NCBI RefSeq assembly: GCF_029210495.1
Contig: NZ_JARGDK010000002.1
Location: 298,246-362,245 of the forward strand
Direction of reading: 5' to 3'
Length of the DNA: 64,000 nucleotides
From: Pseudothioclava nitratireducens
GTDB lineage: Bacteria; Pseudomonadota; Alphaproteobacteria; Rhodobacterales; Rhodobacteraceae
The notes beneath the pieces were generated by a model. The model made no database searches. It saw nothing but the letters and a program-made list of their open reading frames with translations, and was not told the DNA's origin. This document shows, one piece after another, positions 37,582-48,212 of the stretch. The translations under genes were made by a program, and so were the position numbers. The stretch's first letter is position 1. The number at the start of each line of letters is the position of its first letter.

Positions 37582-38085
37582 ATGGTGACCCGCCTGCCCC
37601 TTCCGCCGATAGCCCGGCGCTTCTGGCGCGACGAGACCGGCGCGCAGCTTGTGGAATTCGCCTTTGCGCTGCCGCTCCTGCTGCTGCTTTTCGCGGTCAC
37701 GATCGAGGGGGGGCGGATGCTTTGGGCCTATCAGAGCGTGGCCTCGGGCGTGCGCGATGCGACCCGCTACCTTGCCCGCGTCACCCCGCGCGACATCTGC
37801 GAGCGGGGCACGGGCGTGGCGGGCTATACCGACCGGCTCGAAGGGATCGTGCGCAATGCCCAAACCGGCGAGGCGCTGTTCCCGAACGGCATTCAGGTGA
37901 CCGAGGTCTTGCCGTCGCTCGCCTGCAACCCCGGCGACTATCGCGGCACCAACGCCCCGATCGTGACGGTGAGCGCCGTGCTCCAGATTACCTTCCCCTT
38001 CTCGGGCATCTTCGAATTCGTCGGCGGATCGCGCCCGACGCTGAACACCGCGCTGAGCGATCAAAGCCGGGTTTACGGCTCATGA
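37582..38085 (+). CDS. TadE-like minor pseudopilin
   Basis: The product is 167 residues from ATG 37582 (AGGTG upstream; a GTG at 37573 overlapping the tadG stop is an alternative). FWRDETGAQLVEFAFALPLLLLLF is the TadE N-terminus with Gly-Ala cleavage and Glu at position 5. The C-terminal part carries two cysteines. Its stop overlaps the next gene in an ATGA. Confidence 0.9.
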   Translation: MVTRLPLPPIARRFWRDETGAQLVEFAFALPLLLLLFAVTIEGGRMLWAYQSVASGVRDATRYLARVTPRDICERGTGVAGYTDRLEGIVRNAQTGEALFPNGIQVTEVLPSLACNPGDYRGTNAPIVTVSAVLQITFPFSGIFEFVGGSRPTLNTALSDQSRVYGS

Positions 38086-38738
38086 CGGCGCGGCGCGCAT
38101 ATAGTGGCCCGACAGGGTCGCGCCTCACCCGCTTCGCTCGGGACGAAACCGGTGCAACCATGGTCGAATTCGCCATGGTGCTGGCGCTGCTTTTGCTCAT
38201 TATCTTCGGGCTGATCGACTTCGGGCGGCTGGCCTTTCACATTGTCACCGCCGAGCGCTCGATGCAGATCGCGGCGCGGGTGGCCGCGGTGCGCCCCCCG
38301 GCCTGCGCGGGCGTTCCAAGCATCCACCGCCGTAGCGCCAGCGCCAGTTCAACCCCGGAATTCGGCACGAATTGCAATGCCGGCAGCGATATCTGCGCCG
38401 ATGTTGGCACGATCACCTGCAACGGCGACAGCGGCAATGACACCGCCTGGGAGATCTGGCGTCTGGTACAGGGCAGCCTGCCGGTGGACGCCGATATCAG
38501 CGCGCTGCGCTTCAGCTATGCCTTCGACCCCGACCTTGGTTTTCTGGGCGGCCCCTATGTGCCGATGGTCACGGTCGAGCTCGACAATGTGACCTTCGAA
38601 TTCATCTCGCCGCTCTCTGCACTGGCCGCACTGGCCGGCGCGACCGCGACGAGCACCGAGATCGACGCAGACATCACCCTTCCCAGCATGAGCGTCTCGC
38701 TGCCCGGCGAAGACCTTGCGATGGGAGAAACCGGATGA
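38082..38738 (+). CDS. TadE/TadF-like minor pseudopilin
   Basis: The product is 218 residues from the overlapping ATG at 38082. RFARDETGATMVEFAMVLALLLLIIFG is again a TadE-type N-terminus, and GLIDFGRLAFHIVTAERSMQIAAR matches TadE proteins. The body has several cysteines (CAGV, CNAGSDIC, TCNGD). It is a second, longer pseudopilin next to the previous one; the TadE/TadF names cannot be separated with certainty. Confidence 0.88.
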   Translation: MTARRAYSGPTGSRLTRFARDETGATMVEFAMVLALLLLIIFGLIDFGRLAFHIVTAERSMQIAARVAAVRPPACAGVPSIHRRSASASSTPEFGTNCNAGSDICADVGTITCNGDSGNDTAWEIWRLVQGSLPVDADISALRFSYAFDPDLGFLGGPYVPMVTVELDNVTFEFISPLSALAALAGATATSTEIDADITLPSMSVSLPGEDLAMGETG

Positions 38739-38751
38739 GAGGAGACAGGCC

Positions 38752-39957
38752 ATGACCCGCACGGAGAAATCCATCGTGCTGATCGCGCAGGATCAGGCGC
38801 TGGGCGCCCGCATCGAGGCCGCTCTGGACCAGATGCCGGGGCTGAGCGTCACGAACTGCGATGCCTCGCTGACCGGTCTGAACGGCAAGGCGCAAGGGCT
38901 TGCCCAGTCGAGCGACCTGATCATCTTTCAGGCCCAGCGCGAAGCCGCCCCCGATCTCGAGGCGCTGCGCGCGATCCGCGCGGCGGGGGCGCAGACCCGC
39001 ATTCTTGCGCTCAGCGATGACGATGCGCCGCTCGCTACGGTTCACGCGCTGATGCAGGCAGGGGTCGCGGAAGTGTTGCCCGCAACGGTCGAACCAGCCG
39101 AACTGGGCGAAGTCGTGAGCCGGCTCACCGCCCCGCGTCGGCTCAACCTGAGCCCGGTCGAGAGCCGTCAGGGCAAGGTCTTTGCCGTCGCCAAATCGCG
39201 CGGCGGCATCGGGGCTACGACCTTCGCGGTCAATCTCGCCGACAAGCTGCGCGGGGCCGTCAAGGGCCACGGCAAGCTGGCGGATCACCGCGCGGTTATC
39301 GTCGATCTGGACGTGCAGTTCGGCACCGTCGCAAGCTTTCTCGACGTGCCCCCGAACCAGGCGCTCTACCGCATGGCGCAAGAGCGCATCGACCCGGATG
39401 CGACCTTCGTGGATCAATCGGTCAAGACCGCCCCTTGCGGGCTTTCGGTGCTGGCCGCACCGGCGGGTTTCATGCCGCTCGACGCGCTCCAGCCCGCGCA
39501 GATGGCCGCGCTGATCGAACACCTGCGCCAGCGTTTCGACTATGTCGTGATCGACTTGCCGCATGCGATGGTCGAATGGGTGATGCCGGTGCTCGAAACT
39601 TGCGACCGGATGTTTCTGGTCAGCGGGACATCGGTGCCCTGCATTCAGCAGGCGCGGCGGCTCATCGACTTTTTCCGGGGCGAGAATGTCGCCCTGCCAA
39701 TCGAGGTGGTGATCGGTCAGGAAAAGCGCCCGTTGATCCGGTCGCGTCATCACACCGAGGCTGCAAAGGCACTCGACCAAACCTTCCGTTACTGGCTTCC
39801 GCCGGACCGCAAACAAGCGGAGGCCGCAATGGATAGCGGCCGCCCCTTGTCGCAGACCGCCAATGGCTCCGCGCTGACCAAGGCGATCGGCAAGGTCGCC
39901 AAAGACATCATCTCGGGTGCCGACGCGCCCGCAACCGCTACGCCGGAAAGGAGCTGA
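38752..39957 (+). CDS. cpaE: Pilus localisation ATPase CpaE (TadZ)
   Basis: The product is 401 residues from ATG 38752 with GAGGAG upstream. An N-terminal receiver-like domain (residues 5-110) lacks an obvious phospho-Asp context. The C-terminal ParA/MinD-like ATPase has the deviant Walker A SRGGIGATTFAVNLA and VIVDLDVQFGTVA. CpaE/TadZ places the Tad machine in the cell, usually at a pole. It precedes cpaF by three bases. Confidence 0.93.
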   Translation: MTRTEKSIVLIAQDQALGARIEAALDQMPGLSVTNCDASLTGLNGKAQGLAQSSDLIIFQAQREAAPDLEALRAIRAAGAQTRILALSDDDAPLATVHALMQAGVAEVLPATVEPAELGEVVSRLTAPRRLNLSPVESRQGKVFAVAKSRGGIGATTFAVNLADKLRGAVKGHGKLADHRAVIVDLDVQFGTVASFLDVPPNQALYRMAQERIDPDATFVDQSVKTAPCGLSVLAAPAGFMPLDALQPAQMAALIEHLRQRFDYVVIDLPHAMVEWVMPVLETCDRMFLVSGTSVPCIQQARRLIDFFRGENVALPIEVVIGQEKRPLIRSRHHTEAAKALDQTFRYWLPPDRKQAEAAMDSGRPLSQTANGSALTKAIGKVAKDIISGADAPATATPERS

Positions 39958-39960
39958 TAC

Positions 39961-41376
<1,416 letters not shown>

Positions 41377-41379
41377 ACC

Positions 41380-42351
41380 ATGCGTGCGTTCTTCACCGAT
41401 CAAACGCTTGGCTATCTCGTCTATCTTGGCATGATGCTTGGCATCTTTCTGGCCTTCACCGCGATCACCAGTTTTCTGAGTGGACGCGAAAGCCGCAAGG
41501 AGGCGCGTTCACGCCGACTGCGCCTGATCCGCGACGGGCACAGCCTCGAAGAGCGCCTTGCGATCCTCAAACCGCCCTCCCGCGCCTCGGGCGTCTCGAA
41601 AGTGCCATTCTTTGGCAGCTTGCCCACGCAACTGCGCCAGGGTGGGGTCGAGCTGCGCAGCGGCACGTTCATTCTCGCCTGCTGCGCGCTCGCGCTTGGC
41701 AGTTTCGTTGTACTGGTCACGCGCCTGCCGGTCGTGCTCTCGGTGCTGATTGCCCTCGTCATCGGCTTTGCGCTTCCCTTCGCCGCGCTTCATGTCCGCG
41801 TCGCCCGACAGACGGAAAAAATGATCCTGCAATTGCCTGATGCGCTGGACCTGATGGCACGCGGCCTCAAGGTCGGACACCCGCTCAACACCTCGATCGG
41901 GGCGGTCGCCCGGGAAATGCCGGACCCGATCGGGCGCGAATTCGGGATCGTCTACGATCAGGTCAGCTATGGCGACGACCTGCCCGAGGCCTTTCAGGAC
42001 ATGGCCGAGCGCGTCGAGATCGAGGACGTCTATTACCTCTCGGCCAGCATCGGCATCCAGCACGGCAGCGGCGGCGATCTGGCCCGCGTGATCGAGGTTC
42101 TGTCCAAGGTGATCCGCAACCGCATTTCGATGCGGCGCAAGATCCGCGCGATCTCATCGGAGGGGCGTGCCTCGGCGCTGTTCCTGTCGGTGCTGCCCTT
42201 TGCAATGTTCACCTTCACGTCGATCAGCGCACCCGACTACTACGGCGGGGTCCGCGACGATCCGCTGTTCATACCGCTGGCCGTGACCGTCCTTGGACTC
42301 GTCGCGGCCAACCTTCTGATCCTGCGCAAGCTGGTGAATTTCCACGTCTGA
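41380..42351 (+). CDS. tadB: Tad pilus inner-membrane platform protein TadB
   Basis: The 323-residue protein has an N-terminal membrane helix, two central helices, and the T2SF domain with LPDALDLMARGLKVGHPL and SYGDDLPEAFQDMAER. Two more helices close the protein. TadB and TadC form the inner-membrane platform for CpaF. Confidence 0.95.
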   Translation: MRAFFTDQTLGYLVYLGMMLGIFLAFTAITSFLSGRESRKEARSRRLRLIRDGHSLEERLAILKPPSRASGVSKVPFFGSLPTQLRQGGVELRSGTFILACCALALGSFVVLVTRLPVVLSVLIALVIGFALPFAALHVRVARQTEKMILQLPDALDLMARGLKVGHPLNTSIGAVAREMPDPIGREFGIVYDQVSYGDDLPEAFQDMAERVEIEDVYYLSASIGIQHGSGGDLARVIEVLSKVIRNRISMRRKIRAISSEGRASALFLSVLPFAMFTFTSISAPDYYGGVRDDPLFIPLAVTVLGLVAANLLILRKLVNFHV

Positions 42352-42361
42352 GGAGGCCCAC

Positions 42362-43357
42362 ATGCTCGATTACCTCGACAAATTCGCACTCCGTATCGGG
42401 ATCGCGCTGGAAACCTTGCTGGCGCTTGGGATCGGCTTTGGCGTGGCGCTGGTGATGTGGGGGATCTATGCCGCCTTCTTCCGGCCCGACCCCGCCATTG
42501 CACGGCTTGCCGCGATCGGCGGCGCGCGGCGGCAGGAGCGGCTGGAGCGGGCGCTCCTGCGCGCACCCGACAAGACCCCCGGCGGGCTGATGAAGGCCTT
42601 CCTTCCGGGCGAAAAGGAAAAGCGCAGCGCCTTGCGGCGCAAGCTCGCACAGGCGGGAATGGGCGGCGATAACGCGCTGCGCAACTACACGCTGGTCCGC
42701 GTTCTTCTGGCAACGGGGCTGCCGCTGCTGTTTCTGATGCTGGTGATTGCCGCGCGCACGCCCGGGATCGCGCTGCCGCCCGCTATTGGCGAAAGGCTGG
42801 CGAACCTCTCGGGACTTGCGATCTATCAGCTCCTGACTGTGCTGCTGGCGATCGGGTATTTTCTCCCGGCCCTCTGGCTCAGCCAACGCGTCACCGAGCG
42901 CCAGTTGCGTATCGAAGAAGGCTTTCCGAATGCGCTCGACCTGTTGCAAATTTCGATCGAGGCCGGGCTCGGCTTTGACGCGGCAATGACCCGGGTCGGC
43001 AATGAGCTGATGCACAGCTCGCGCGACATCGCGCTCGAATTCCTGACCGTGCAGCATCAGGTGCAGGCGGGCCGGATGCGCGACGCCGCGCTGCGCGACA
43101 TGGCCGAGCGGATCGGTCTGGAGACTGTGCAGTCCTTTGCGAATGTCGTTCAGCAATCCATGCAATTTGGCACGCCGATGGGACAGGCCATGACCACATA
43201 TTCGGACGAGCTGCGCGAAACCCGCGAGATGCGGGCGCAGGAAATGGCCAATAAATTGCCGGTGAAAATGTCGATGGTGCTCGCCTCGCTGATGCTGCCC
43301 GCGCTGATTATCCTGACTGTGGGGCCAACCTTCATCCGCTATATCCGCCAATTCTGA
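42362..43357 (+). CDS. tadC: Tad pilus inner-membrane platform protein TadC
   Basis: This 331-residue T2SF-domain protein has FPNALDLLQISIEAGLGFD, QSMQFGTPMGQAM and a final helix (LMLPALIILTVGPTF). It follows tadB by ten bases and ends the run of machine genes. The lipoprotein gene tadD that commonly follows is absent; a regulator comes instead. Confidence 0.95.
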   Translation: MLDYLDKFALRIGIALETLLALGIGFGVALVMWGIYAAFFRPDPAIARLAAIGGARRQERLERALLRAPDKTPGGLMKAFLPGEKEKRSALRRKLAQAGMGGDNALRNYTLVRVLLATGLPLLFLMLVIAARTPGIALPPAIGERLANLSGLAIYQLLTVLLAIGYFLPALWLSQRVTERQLRIEEGFPNALDLLQISIEAGLGFDAAMTRVGNELMHSSRDIALEFLTVQHQVQAGRMRDAALRDMAERIGLETVQSFANVVQQSMQFGTPMGQAMTTYSDELRETREMRAQEMANKLPVKMSMVLASLMLPALIILTVGPTFIRYIRQF

Positions 43358-43591
43358 ACCGCGACTCGCCCGCGTTTTCCCTTTGTCCAACCTGCGCGCC
43401 GCACGCTATTCGGGCAATTTCCCTCGGCAATCATACAAAAAACGCAACCCCAGGTTGCTCGCCCCGCCCAAATACAGACTAAATCCCTTATTTTATTGAC
43501 CTTTGGGATAATTCCTTGCGACCCTATTCACAGACCGGTGACCAACCGGCGAAAACTGAACCGGCTTTGTGGGGAAACCGGGAGGGTGGCT
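43358..43591 (+). promoter_or_regulatory. Region between tadC and the LuxR-type gene
   Basis: This 234-base gap is AT-richer than its flanks. It has a perfect inverted repeat GCAACC-CCA-GGTTGC at 43444-43458 and a TTGACC at 43497-43502 that could be a -35 element. The repeat is a plausible operator, perhaps for the adjacent regulator itself. No gene is visible. Confidence 0.45.
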
Positions 43592-44428
43592 ATGAAGACT
43601 GTCGGAGCCGGGAAAACCGGACAAGATAGTGTGCGTGCAATGGAAGCTGGAATGATCGGCGCCATCGCACAATGGTGCGAGTGTTTGCACGGGTCTGACC
43701 CTTTGCTCATGTCTTTGGAATTCATCGGAAATGGCCTTGGCGCACAGGCGGTTGCTCTGGCGCGCCATGGGCGGGTGGGCCAAGAAGGCCGTGTTCTTTC
43801 CTGGGATGGCGGCGGCGCGGATGTGCGCGGCGGCCCCGTCGAACGCAGCTATGCGCGCGCCGTGATCGGCGAGTATTTCGACAAGGCGCGTCCCGGGACG
43901 CTTTGGTTCCGCTCCATGATCGACGACACGCAGGCGCCGGAACTGGCCGCGCTGCATCGCCGGCGGCATTTGCACGAACTGGTCGTCATCCCGCTCGAAA
44001 CAAGCGAACGCGGCATCGACGTGCTTGAGCTGCATTTCGAAGACCCGTTGCGCAACTATCAGCACGCGCTGCTGAACATTCTGGCACCGGTTCTGACCCG
44101 GACCTGGAAGAACCGCGCGCGCGGCCTGTTCACCGAGGCGCTGCTCCGCGTCGGCCCGCGCCCGCAAGAGGTGCCCGCAGCCCCGATCCTGAGCATCGAC
44201 AACCCGGCCCGCCTGAGCCGCGCCGAGTATCGCGTCTGCCTGTTTCTGAGCCGCGGCCTGACCATGGATGAACTCAAGGCGGAACTCGGCATCTGCGAGT
44301 CGACGCTGCGCACCCATCTGAGCAATCTCTACGCCAAGACCGGCACCGCCAACGCTGCGGAGCTGATCTACCAACTGGTCTCGGTTGCCCCCTTCAGCCC
44401 GGAGCAAAGCCGTCACCGGGTGGCCTGA
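43592..44428 (+). CDS. LuxR-type helix-turn-helix regulator in the pilus locus
   Basis: The product is 278 residues from ATG 43592, with GGAGG 6 bases ahead; an upstream TTG frame is rejected. The C-terminal DNA-binding domain reads LSRAEYRVCLFLSRGLT, then ELGICESTLRTHLSNLYAKTG. The N-terminal ~200 residues are unlike a receiver domain and not clearly an acyl-homoserine-lactone domain. No luxI is nearby. It overlaps the prepilin peptidase gene by one base, so it likely controls pilus expression. Confidence 0.88.
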   Translation: MKTVGAGKTGQDSVRAMEAGMIGAIAQWCECLHGSDPLLMSLEFIGNGLGAQAVALARHGRVGQEGRVLSWDGGGADVRGGPVERSYARAVIGEYFDKARPGTLWFRSMIDDTQAPELAALHRRRHLHELVVIPLETSERGIDVLELHFEDPLRNYQHALLNILAPVLTRTWKNRARGLFTEALLRVGPRPQEVPAAPILSIDNPARLSRAEYRVCLFLSRGLTMDELKAELGICESTLRTHLSNLYAKTGTANAAELIYQLVSVAPFSPEQSRHRVA

Positions 44429-44898
44429 TGCGCCCCGATCTGGTGCCATTGCTCGTGCTGATCCCGGTGCTGCTAAGCGCCGCTCTGAGCGATCTGCGCG
44501 CGCTGCGTATCCCGAACAGCCATGTGCTCACCGCGCTGGCCCTGTTCGTGCTGAGCGCCGGTGCCTTTGTCACGCTTCCCGAGATAGCGCTGCGCCTGAT
44601 CGCCGCGACCATCGTGTTAGGGATCGGTTTCGGGCTGTTCGCGCTCAGACTTTTCGGAGGGGGCGACGTCAAGATGCTGGCAGCGACCACATTATTCATC
44701 CCCTCCGACCTGTGGCTGAACTTTGCACAGGCTCTTTCGGTTGCGCTGTTGCTGGGTAGCGCAGGCATCGTGCTGCTCCAGCGCCCGGCGCTTGCACGCC
44801 GCTTGCCGTGGGAAAGTGCGCGCCAGACGGGTCGGTTACCGATGGGCATCTCAATCGCGCTCACGCCTCTCTTGCTGATCGGCGCGCAACTCTGGTGA
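44428..44898 (+). CDS. cpaA: Prepilin peptidase CpaA (TadV)
   Basis: This 156-residue aspartic protease has several membrane helices. The two catalytic aspartates are in SDLRALRIPN and GGGDVKML (GxGD motif). It is the short form without a methyltransferase domain, as usual for Tad loci. It removes the Flp leader and probably those of the TadE-like proteins. It is translationally coupled to the regulator (TGATG). Confidence 0.95.
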   Translation: MRPDLVPLLVLIPVLLSAALSDLRALRIPNSHVLTALALFVLSAGAFVTLPEIALRLIAATIVLGIGFGLFALRLFGGGDVKMLAATTLFIPSDLWLNFAQALSVALLLGSAGIVLLQRPALARRLPWESARQTGRLPMGISIALTPLLLIGAQLW

Positions 44899-44906
44899 GC
44901 GAACGA

Positions 44907-44946
44907 AAAAACCCGGCGCAGGGAAACTCGCGCCGGGTCTTGGGGT
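44907..44946. terminator. Terminator closing the pilus locus, possibly bidirectional
   Basis: The stem ACCCGGCGC (44911-44919) / GCGCCGGGT (44930-44938) has a ten-base loop, with AAAAA on the left and CTTGGGGTTCTT on the right. It serves the plus-strand pilus genes and perhaps the minus-strand gene that ends at 44976. Confidence 0.8.
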
Positions 44947-44975
44947 TCTTGCCCCGGTCCATCACTGGGGCAGGG

Positions 44976-45359
44976 TTATTTCAGACGCGCCCAGTTTTGC
45001 TTGGCGCAGAAAAGACCGCCCGCCACACAACCCGACATTTTCATCGCATTGCCGCTGACCGCGATCTTGCCCAGATAGGTCTTGCCGTTCGAGGGGCGGA
45101 ACACCTTGCCCTCGTATTTGCCGCCACCCTGCGGGGCCATGTCGATCACGATCATCTTGCCGACATTAGGGGATTTATACTCCGCCCCGTCCTTGAAGCT
45201 TTTCACGATCGTGCCGCAAAAATTTGCGCCGCACGGCTTGATATTCACATGCGCATAGGCGCCTTCATCGGGCTGCGTTTGCCACATACCCTCGATCGGA
45301 TCAGCCATCGCGGCCCCCGCCGCCAGGATCATCGCCCCGGCCATCATCATCAGTTTCAT
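44976..45359 (-). CDS. DUF2147 family secreted protein
   Basis: The 127-residue product has a signal peptide (MKLMMMAGAMILAAGAAMA). The body begins DPIEGMWQTQPDEG and includes KPCGANFCGTIV, GKVFRPSNGKTYLGKI and a C-terminal SGCVAGGLFCAKQNW, the DUF2147 pattern. Conserved cysteines suggest a periplasmic disulphide-bonded fold. Function is unknown. In related genomes I recall it next to his genes, which fits its place before hisA. Confidence 0.9.
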   Translation of the reverse strand: MKLMMMAGAMILAAGAAMADPIEGMWQTQPDEGAYAHVNIKPCGANFCGTIVKSFKDGAEYKSPNVGKMIVIDMAPQGGGKYEGKVFRPSNGKTYLGKIAVSGNAMKMSGCVAGGLFCAKQNWARLK

Positions 45360-45500
45360 GAGCTCTCCTCCCGTTGGCTCCGGGGGATATCAGTGCATGG
45401 CACCCGATTCCCGGCAAGACTGACGTGACGTAGCACGCCCTCTTGCCCCCTCGTTCCCCGCACGGCATAAGGCGCACGACCCCCGTTTCGGAGCCACGCC

Positions 45501-46220
45501 ATGATCCTCTATCCCGCAATCGACCTCAAAGACGGCCAATGCGTGCGCCTGCTGCATGGCGAGATGGACAAGGCGACGGTGTTCGGCGACGACCCGGCCG
45601 CGCAGGCCGCGAAATTCGAGGCCGCGGGCTGCGAATGGGTGCATCTGGTCGACCTGAACGGGGCCTTTGCGGGTGAGCCTGTGAATGCCGCAGCCGTCGA
45701 GGCAATCCTCTCCCGGATCAAGGTGCCCGCGCAACTTGGGGGCGGCATCCGCAACATGGACACCATCGCCACCTGGATCGAGAAAGGCCTGAGCCGCGTG
45801 ATCCTCGGCACGGTCGCCGTGGAGAACCCCGATCTGGTGCGCGAGGCCGCCCGCGAATTCCCGGGCCGTGTCGCCGTCGGCATCGACGCGCGCGGCGGGC
45901 GCGTGGCGACCAAGGGCTGGGCCGAAGAGACCGATGTGATGGTCACCGATCTGGCCAAGAGCTTCGAGGACGCGGGCGTTTCGGCGATCATCTATACCGA
46001 CATCATGCGCGATGGCGCGATGACCGGCCCCAATATCGACGCGACCGAAGCGCTCGCCCGCGCAGTCTCGATCCCGGTGATCGCCTCGGGCGGCGTCTCG
46101 TCCCTGCCCGACCTCATCGCTCTGCGCGATACGGGCGTCATCGCGGGCGCGATTTCGGGGCGCGCGATCTATGACGGGGCGCTTGACCTGACCCAGGCGC
46201 TCGCGGCCCTCAACGGCTAA
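45501..46220 (+). CDS. hisA: Phosphoribosylformimino-AICAR-phosphate isomerase HisA
   Basis: This 239-residue (beta/alpha)8 enzyme starts [17 protein letters not shown] (catalytic Asp in AIDLKDG), with [28 protein letters not shown] and [14 protein letters not shown] lies before the start. It performs the fourth histidine step and supplies the substrate of HisF-HisH. A 188-base gap holding repeat R4 separates it from hisF. Confidence 0.98.
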   Translation: MILYPAIDLKDGQCVRLLHGEMDKATVFGDDPAAQAAKFEAAGCEWVHLVDLNGAFAGEPVNAAAVEAILSRIKVPAQLGGGIRNMDTIATWIEKGLSRVILGTVAVENPDLVREAAREFPGRVAVGIDARGGRVATKGWAEETDVMVTDLAKSFEDAGVSAIIYTDIMRDGAMTGPNIDATEALARAVSIPVIASGGVSSLPDLIALRDTGVIAGAISGRAIYDGALDLTQALAALNG

Positions 46221-46225
46221 AGGCC

Positions 46226-46353
46226 GGGGGCGCTGCCCCCGGACCCCCGGGATATTTAATGCGATTGGAAAAGGGGCGAGGTCTTGCCGCTCCAATCGCC
46301 CCAAATATCCTCGGGGGTGAATGGCCGCAGGCCAGAGGGGGCAGACGCCCCCT
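46226..46353. repeat. Composite inverted repeat element R4
   Basis: The 20-mer GGATATTTAATGCGATTGGA lies at 46250-46269, and its inverted partner (GGATATTTGGGGCGATTGGA on the other strand) at 46291-46310, with a 21-base centre. Outer G5/C5 mini-hairpins and CACCCCCGAG complete the module. Unlike R2 and R3, it lies between two co-directional genes, hisA and hisF. Confidence 0.87.
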
Positions 46354-46408
46354 TCGCCCTTTGCAAGCGGCACGCGGGACAGTATGTATGCGCCAAAGGA
46401 GCGCCCCG

Positions 46409-47167
46409 ATGCTGAAAACCCGGATCATCCCCTGCCTCGACGTGGCCGATGGCCGCGTGGTCAAGGGCGTCAACTTCGTGAATCTGATCGATGCGGGCGA
46501 CCCGGTCGAAGCGGCCAAAGCCTATGACGCGGCCGGTGCGGATGAGCTATGTTTTCTCGACATTCACGCGACCCATGAGAACCGCGGAACGATGTTCGAT
46601 CTGGTCACCCGCACCGCCGAGCAGTGTTTCATGCCGCTCACCGTGGGGGGCGGCGTGCGCACCCATGAAGACGTGCGTGCGCTTCTGCTGGCGGGGGCGG
46701 ACAAGGTCAGCTTCAACTCCGCCGCCGTCGCCAACCCGGACGTGATTGCCGAAGCCGCCGACCGGTTCGGCAGCCAGTGCATCGTCTGCGCGATAGACGC
46801 CAAGACGGTGGAACCGGGCCGCTGGGAAATCTTCACCCATGGCGGGCGCAAACCGACCGGCATCGACGCGGTCGAATTCGCACGCATCGTGACCGCCAAG
46901 GGCGCCGGCGAGATCCTGCTCACCTCGATGGATCGGGACGGCACGCGCGCGGGTTTCAACCTTGATCTCACCCGTGCCATCTCGGATGCGGTGGACGTGC
47001 CGGTGATCGCCTCGGGCGGTGTCGGCACGCTCGACCACCTCGTCGAGGGCGTGACCAAGGGCGGCGCGTCAGCCGTGCTCGCGGCCTCGATCTTCCATTT
47101 CGGTGAATTCACCATCCGTGAGGCCAAGGAGCACATGGCCGCCGCGGGCATCCCCGTGAGGCTCTGA
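46409..47167 (+). CDS. hisF: Imidazole glycerol phosphate synthase cyclase subunit HisF
   Basis: The product is 252 residues from ATG 46409 with AAGGAG 8 bases upstream. [47 protein letters not shown] and [12 protein letters not shown] are standard. The open frame extends back through repeat R4, but that extension is not homologous to HisF. It overlaps hisE by one base. Confidence 0.98.
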   Translation: MLKTRIIPCLDVADGRVVKGVNFVNLIDAGDPVEAAKAYDAAGADELCFLDIHATHENRGTMFDLVTRTAEQCFMPLTVGGGVRTHEDVRALLLAGADKVSFNSAAVANPDVIAEAADRFGSQCIVCAIDAKTVEPGRWEIFTHGGRKPTGIDAVEFARIVTAKGAGEILLTSMDRDGTRAGFNLDLTRAISDAVDVPVIASGGVGTLDHLVEGVTKGGASAVLAASIFHFGEFTIREAKEHMAAAGIPVRL

Positions 47168-47478
47168 TGACCATTCTCGACCAACTCGCCGCCACTATCG
47201 AGGCCCGCAAGGCCGCCGATCCTGAAAGTTCGTGGACGGCGAAGCTGCTTGCCAAAGGGCCCGAAAAATGCGCCGAGAAATTCGGTGAGGAAGCGATCGA
47301 AGCAATCATCGCTGCGGTCAAGAACGACCGTGAGAACCTGACCTATGAGGCCGCGGACGTGCTTTATCATCTCTTGGTGATGCTCGCCGCACGCGAGGTG
47401 CCCGTCTCGGATGTTCTGGCAGAACTCGAACGCCGACAGGGCGTCTCGGGGATCGCGGAAAAAGCCAGCCGCGGCTGA
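47167..47478 (+). CDS. hisE: Phosphoribosyl-ATP pyrophosphatase HisE
   Basis: This 103-residue monofunctional enzyme has [21 protein letters not shown] and [14 protein letters not shown], the MazG-like metal-binding helices. It performs the second step of histidine synthesis. It is coupled to hisF by TGATG. Confidence 0.97.
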   Translation: MTILDQLAATIEARKAADPESSWTAKLLAKGPEKCAEKFGEEAIEAIIAAVKNDRENLTYEAADVLYHLLVMLAAREVPVSDVLAELERRQGVSGIAEKASRG

Positions 47479-47531
47479 GCTTGCCAAATCTCCGCCCCCG
47501 GACCAAGCTGACATAAAGCCGGGAGGAGAGA

Positions 47532-47834
47532 ATGAGCGAACAGACCAAGGGCTACTGGATCGGCCATGTGAGCGTCGATGACCCGCAGGCCTATGAGGCT
47601 TATCGCAGCGCCAATGCCAAGGCTTTCGCCAAATATGGCGCGCGGTTTCTGGTGCGGGGTGGTGCTCAAGAGGTGGTCGAGGGAGAGTTGCGCCCCCGCG
47701 CGGTCGTCATCGAGTTTCCGAGCATCGAAGCCGCCCGCGCCTGCTATGTCAGCCCCGAATATCAGGCCGCGATGGCCCTGCGCACCCCGGTCTCGATGGC
47801 GGATATCTGCATCGTCGAAGGTTGGGACGGATGA
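47532..47834 (+). CDS. DUF1330 family protein (first of tandem pair)
   Basis: The 100-residue protein carries the DUF1330 dimeric alpha/beta-barrel pattern: [41 protein letters not shown], and [20 protein letters not shown]. The family is related to EthD/ABM-type folds and has no firm function. GGAGGAGAG precedes the start. It overlaps its paralogue by four bases. Confidence 0.93.
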   Translation: MSEQTKGYWIGHVSVDDPQAYEAYRSANAKAFAKYGARFLVRGGAQEVVEGELRPRAVVIEFPSIEAARACYVSPEYQAAMALRTPVSMADICIVEGWDG

Positions 47835-48127
47835 GAGCGCCCGGCTACTGGGTCGCGCATGTCGCCATCCATGACGTCGCTGGCTACGCCGCCTATCGGG
47901 CCGCCGCCGCACCCGCGATTACTGCGGGCGGAGGGCGCATTCGGGTGCTCTCGGACAGCGGTGAAACCGTCGCAGGCCAATCCCGCCCGCATAGTGTTCT
48001 TGTTGAGTTCCCCTCGCTTGAGGCCGCCCGCGCCTGGTATTTCGGCCCGGCCTATCAAGCGACGATCCCCGCCCGCGATGCCGCAGCCGATGTCGACCTG
48101 ATCATCGTCGAAGGTCGCGCGCCCTGA
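47831..48127 (+). CDS. DUF1330 family protein (second of tandem pair)
   Basis: The product is 98 residues from the ATG at 47831 that overlaps the upstream stop (ATGA). It shares the pattern GYWVAHVAIHDVAGYAAYR, GRIRVLSDSGETV, VLVEFPSLEAARAWYFGPAYQ with the preceding gene, so the two arose by tandem duplication. The pair may form a heterodimer, which is inference. Confidence 0.92.
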   Translation: MRAPGYWVAHVAIHDVAGYAAYRAAAAPAITAGGGRIRVLSDSGETVAGQSRPHSVLVEFPSLEAARAWYFGPAYQATIPARDAAADVDLIIVEGRAP

Positions 48128-48212
48128 GCGCCACTCTTGTTTCGCCCCCTCCAAGCACCGTGCCCACGCCCCCGTGACTTGCCAGCGCGCCCGCCCGGCC
48201 TATAGTCGAGCC

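Noticed and set aside
43592..44428. Complete quorum-sensing pair
   Set aside because: No luxI-type synthase is seen, and the N-terminal domain is not clearly an acyl-homoserine-lactone domain.
46259..46408. N-terminal extension of HisF by 50 residues
   Set aside because: The extension is the translated repeat R4; HisF homology and a strong ribosome site start at 46409.
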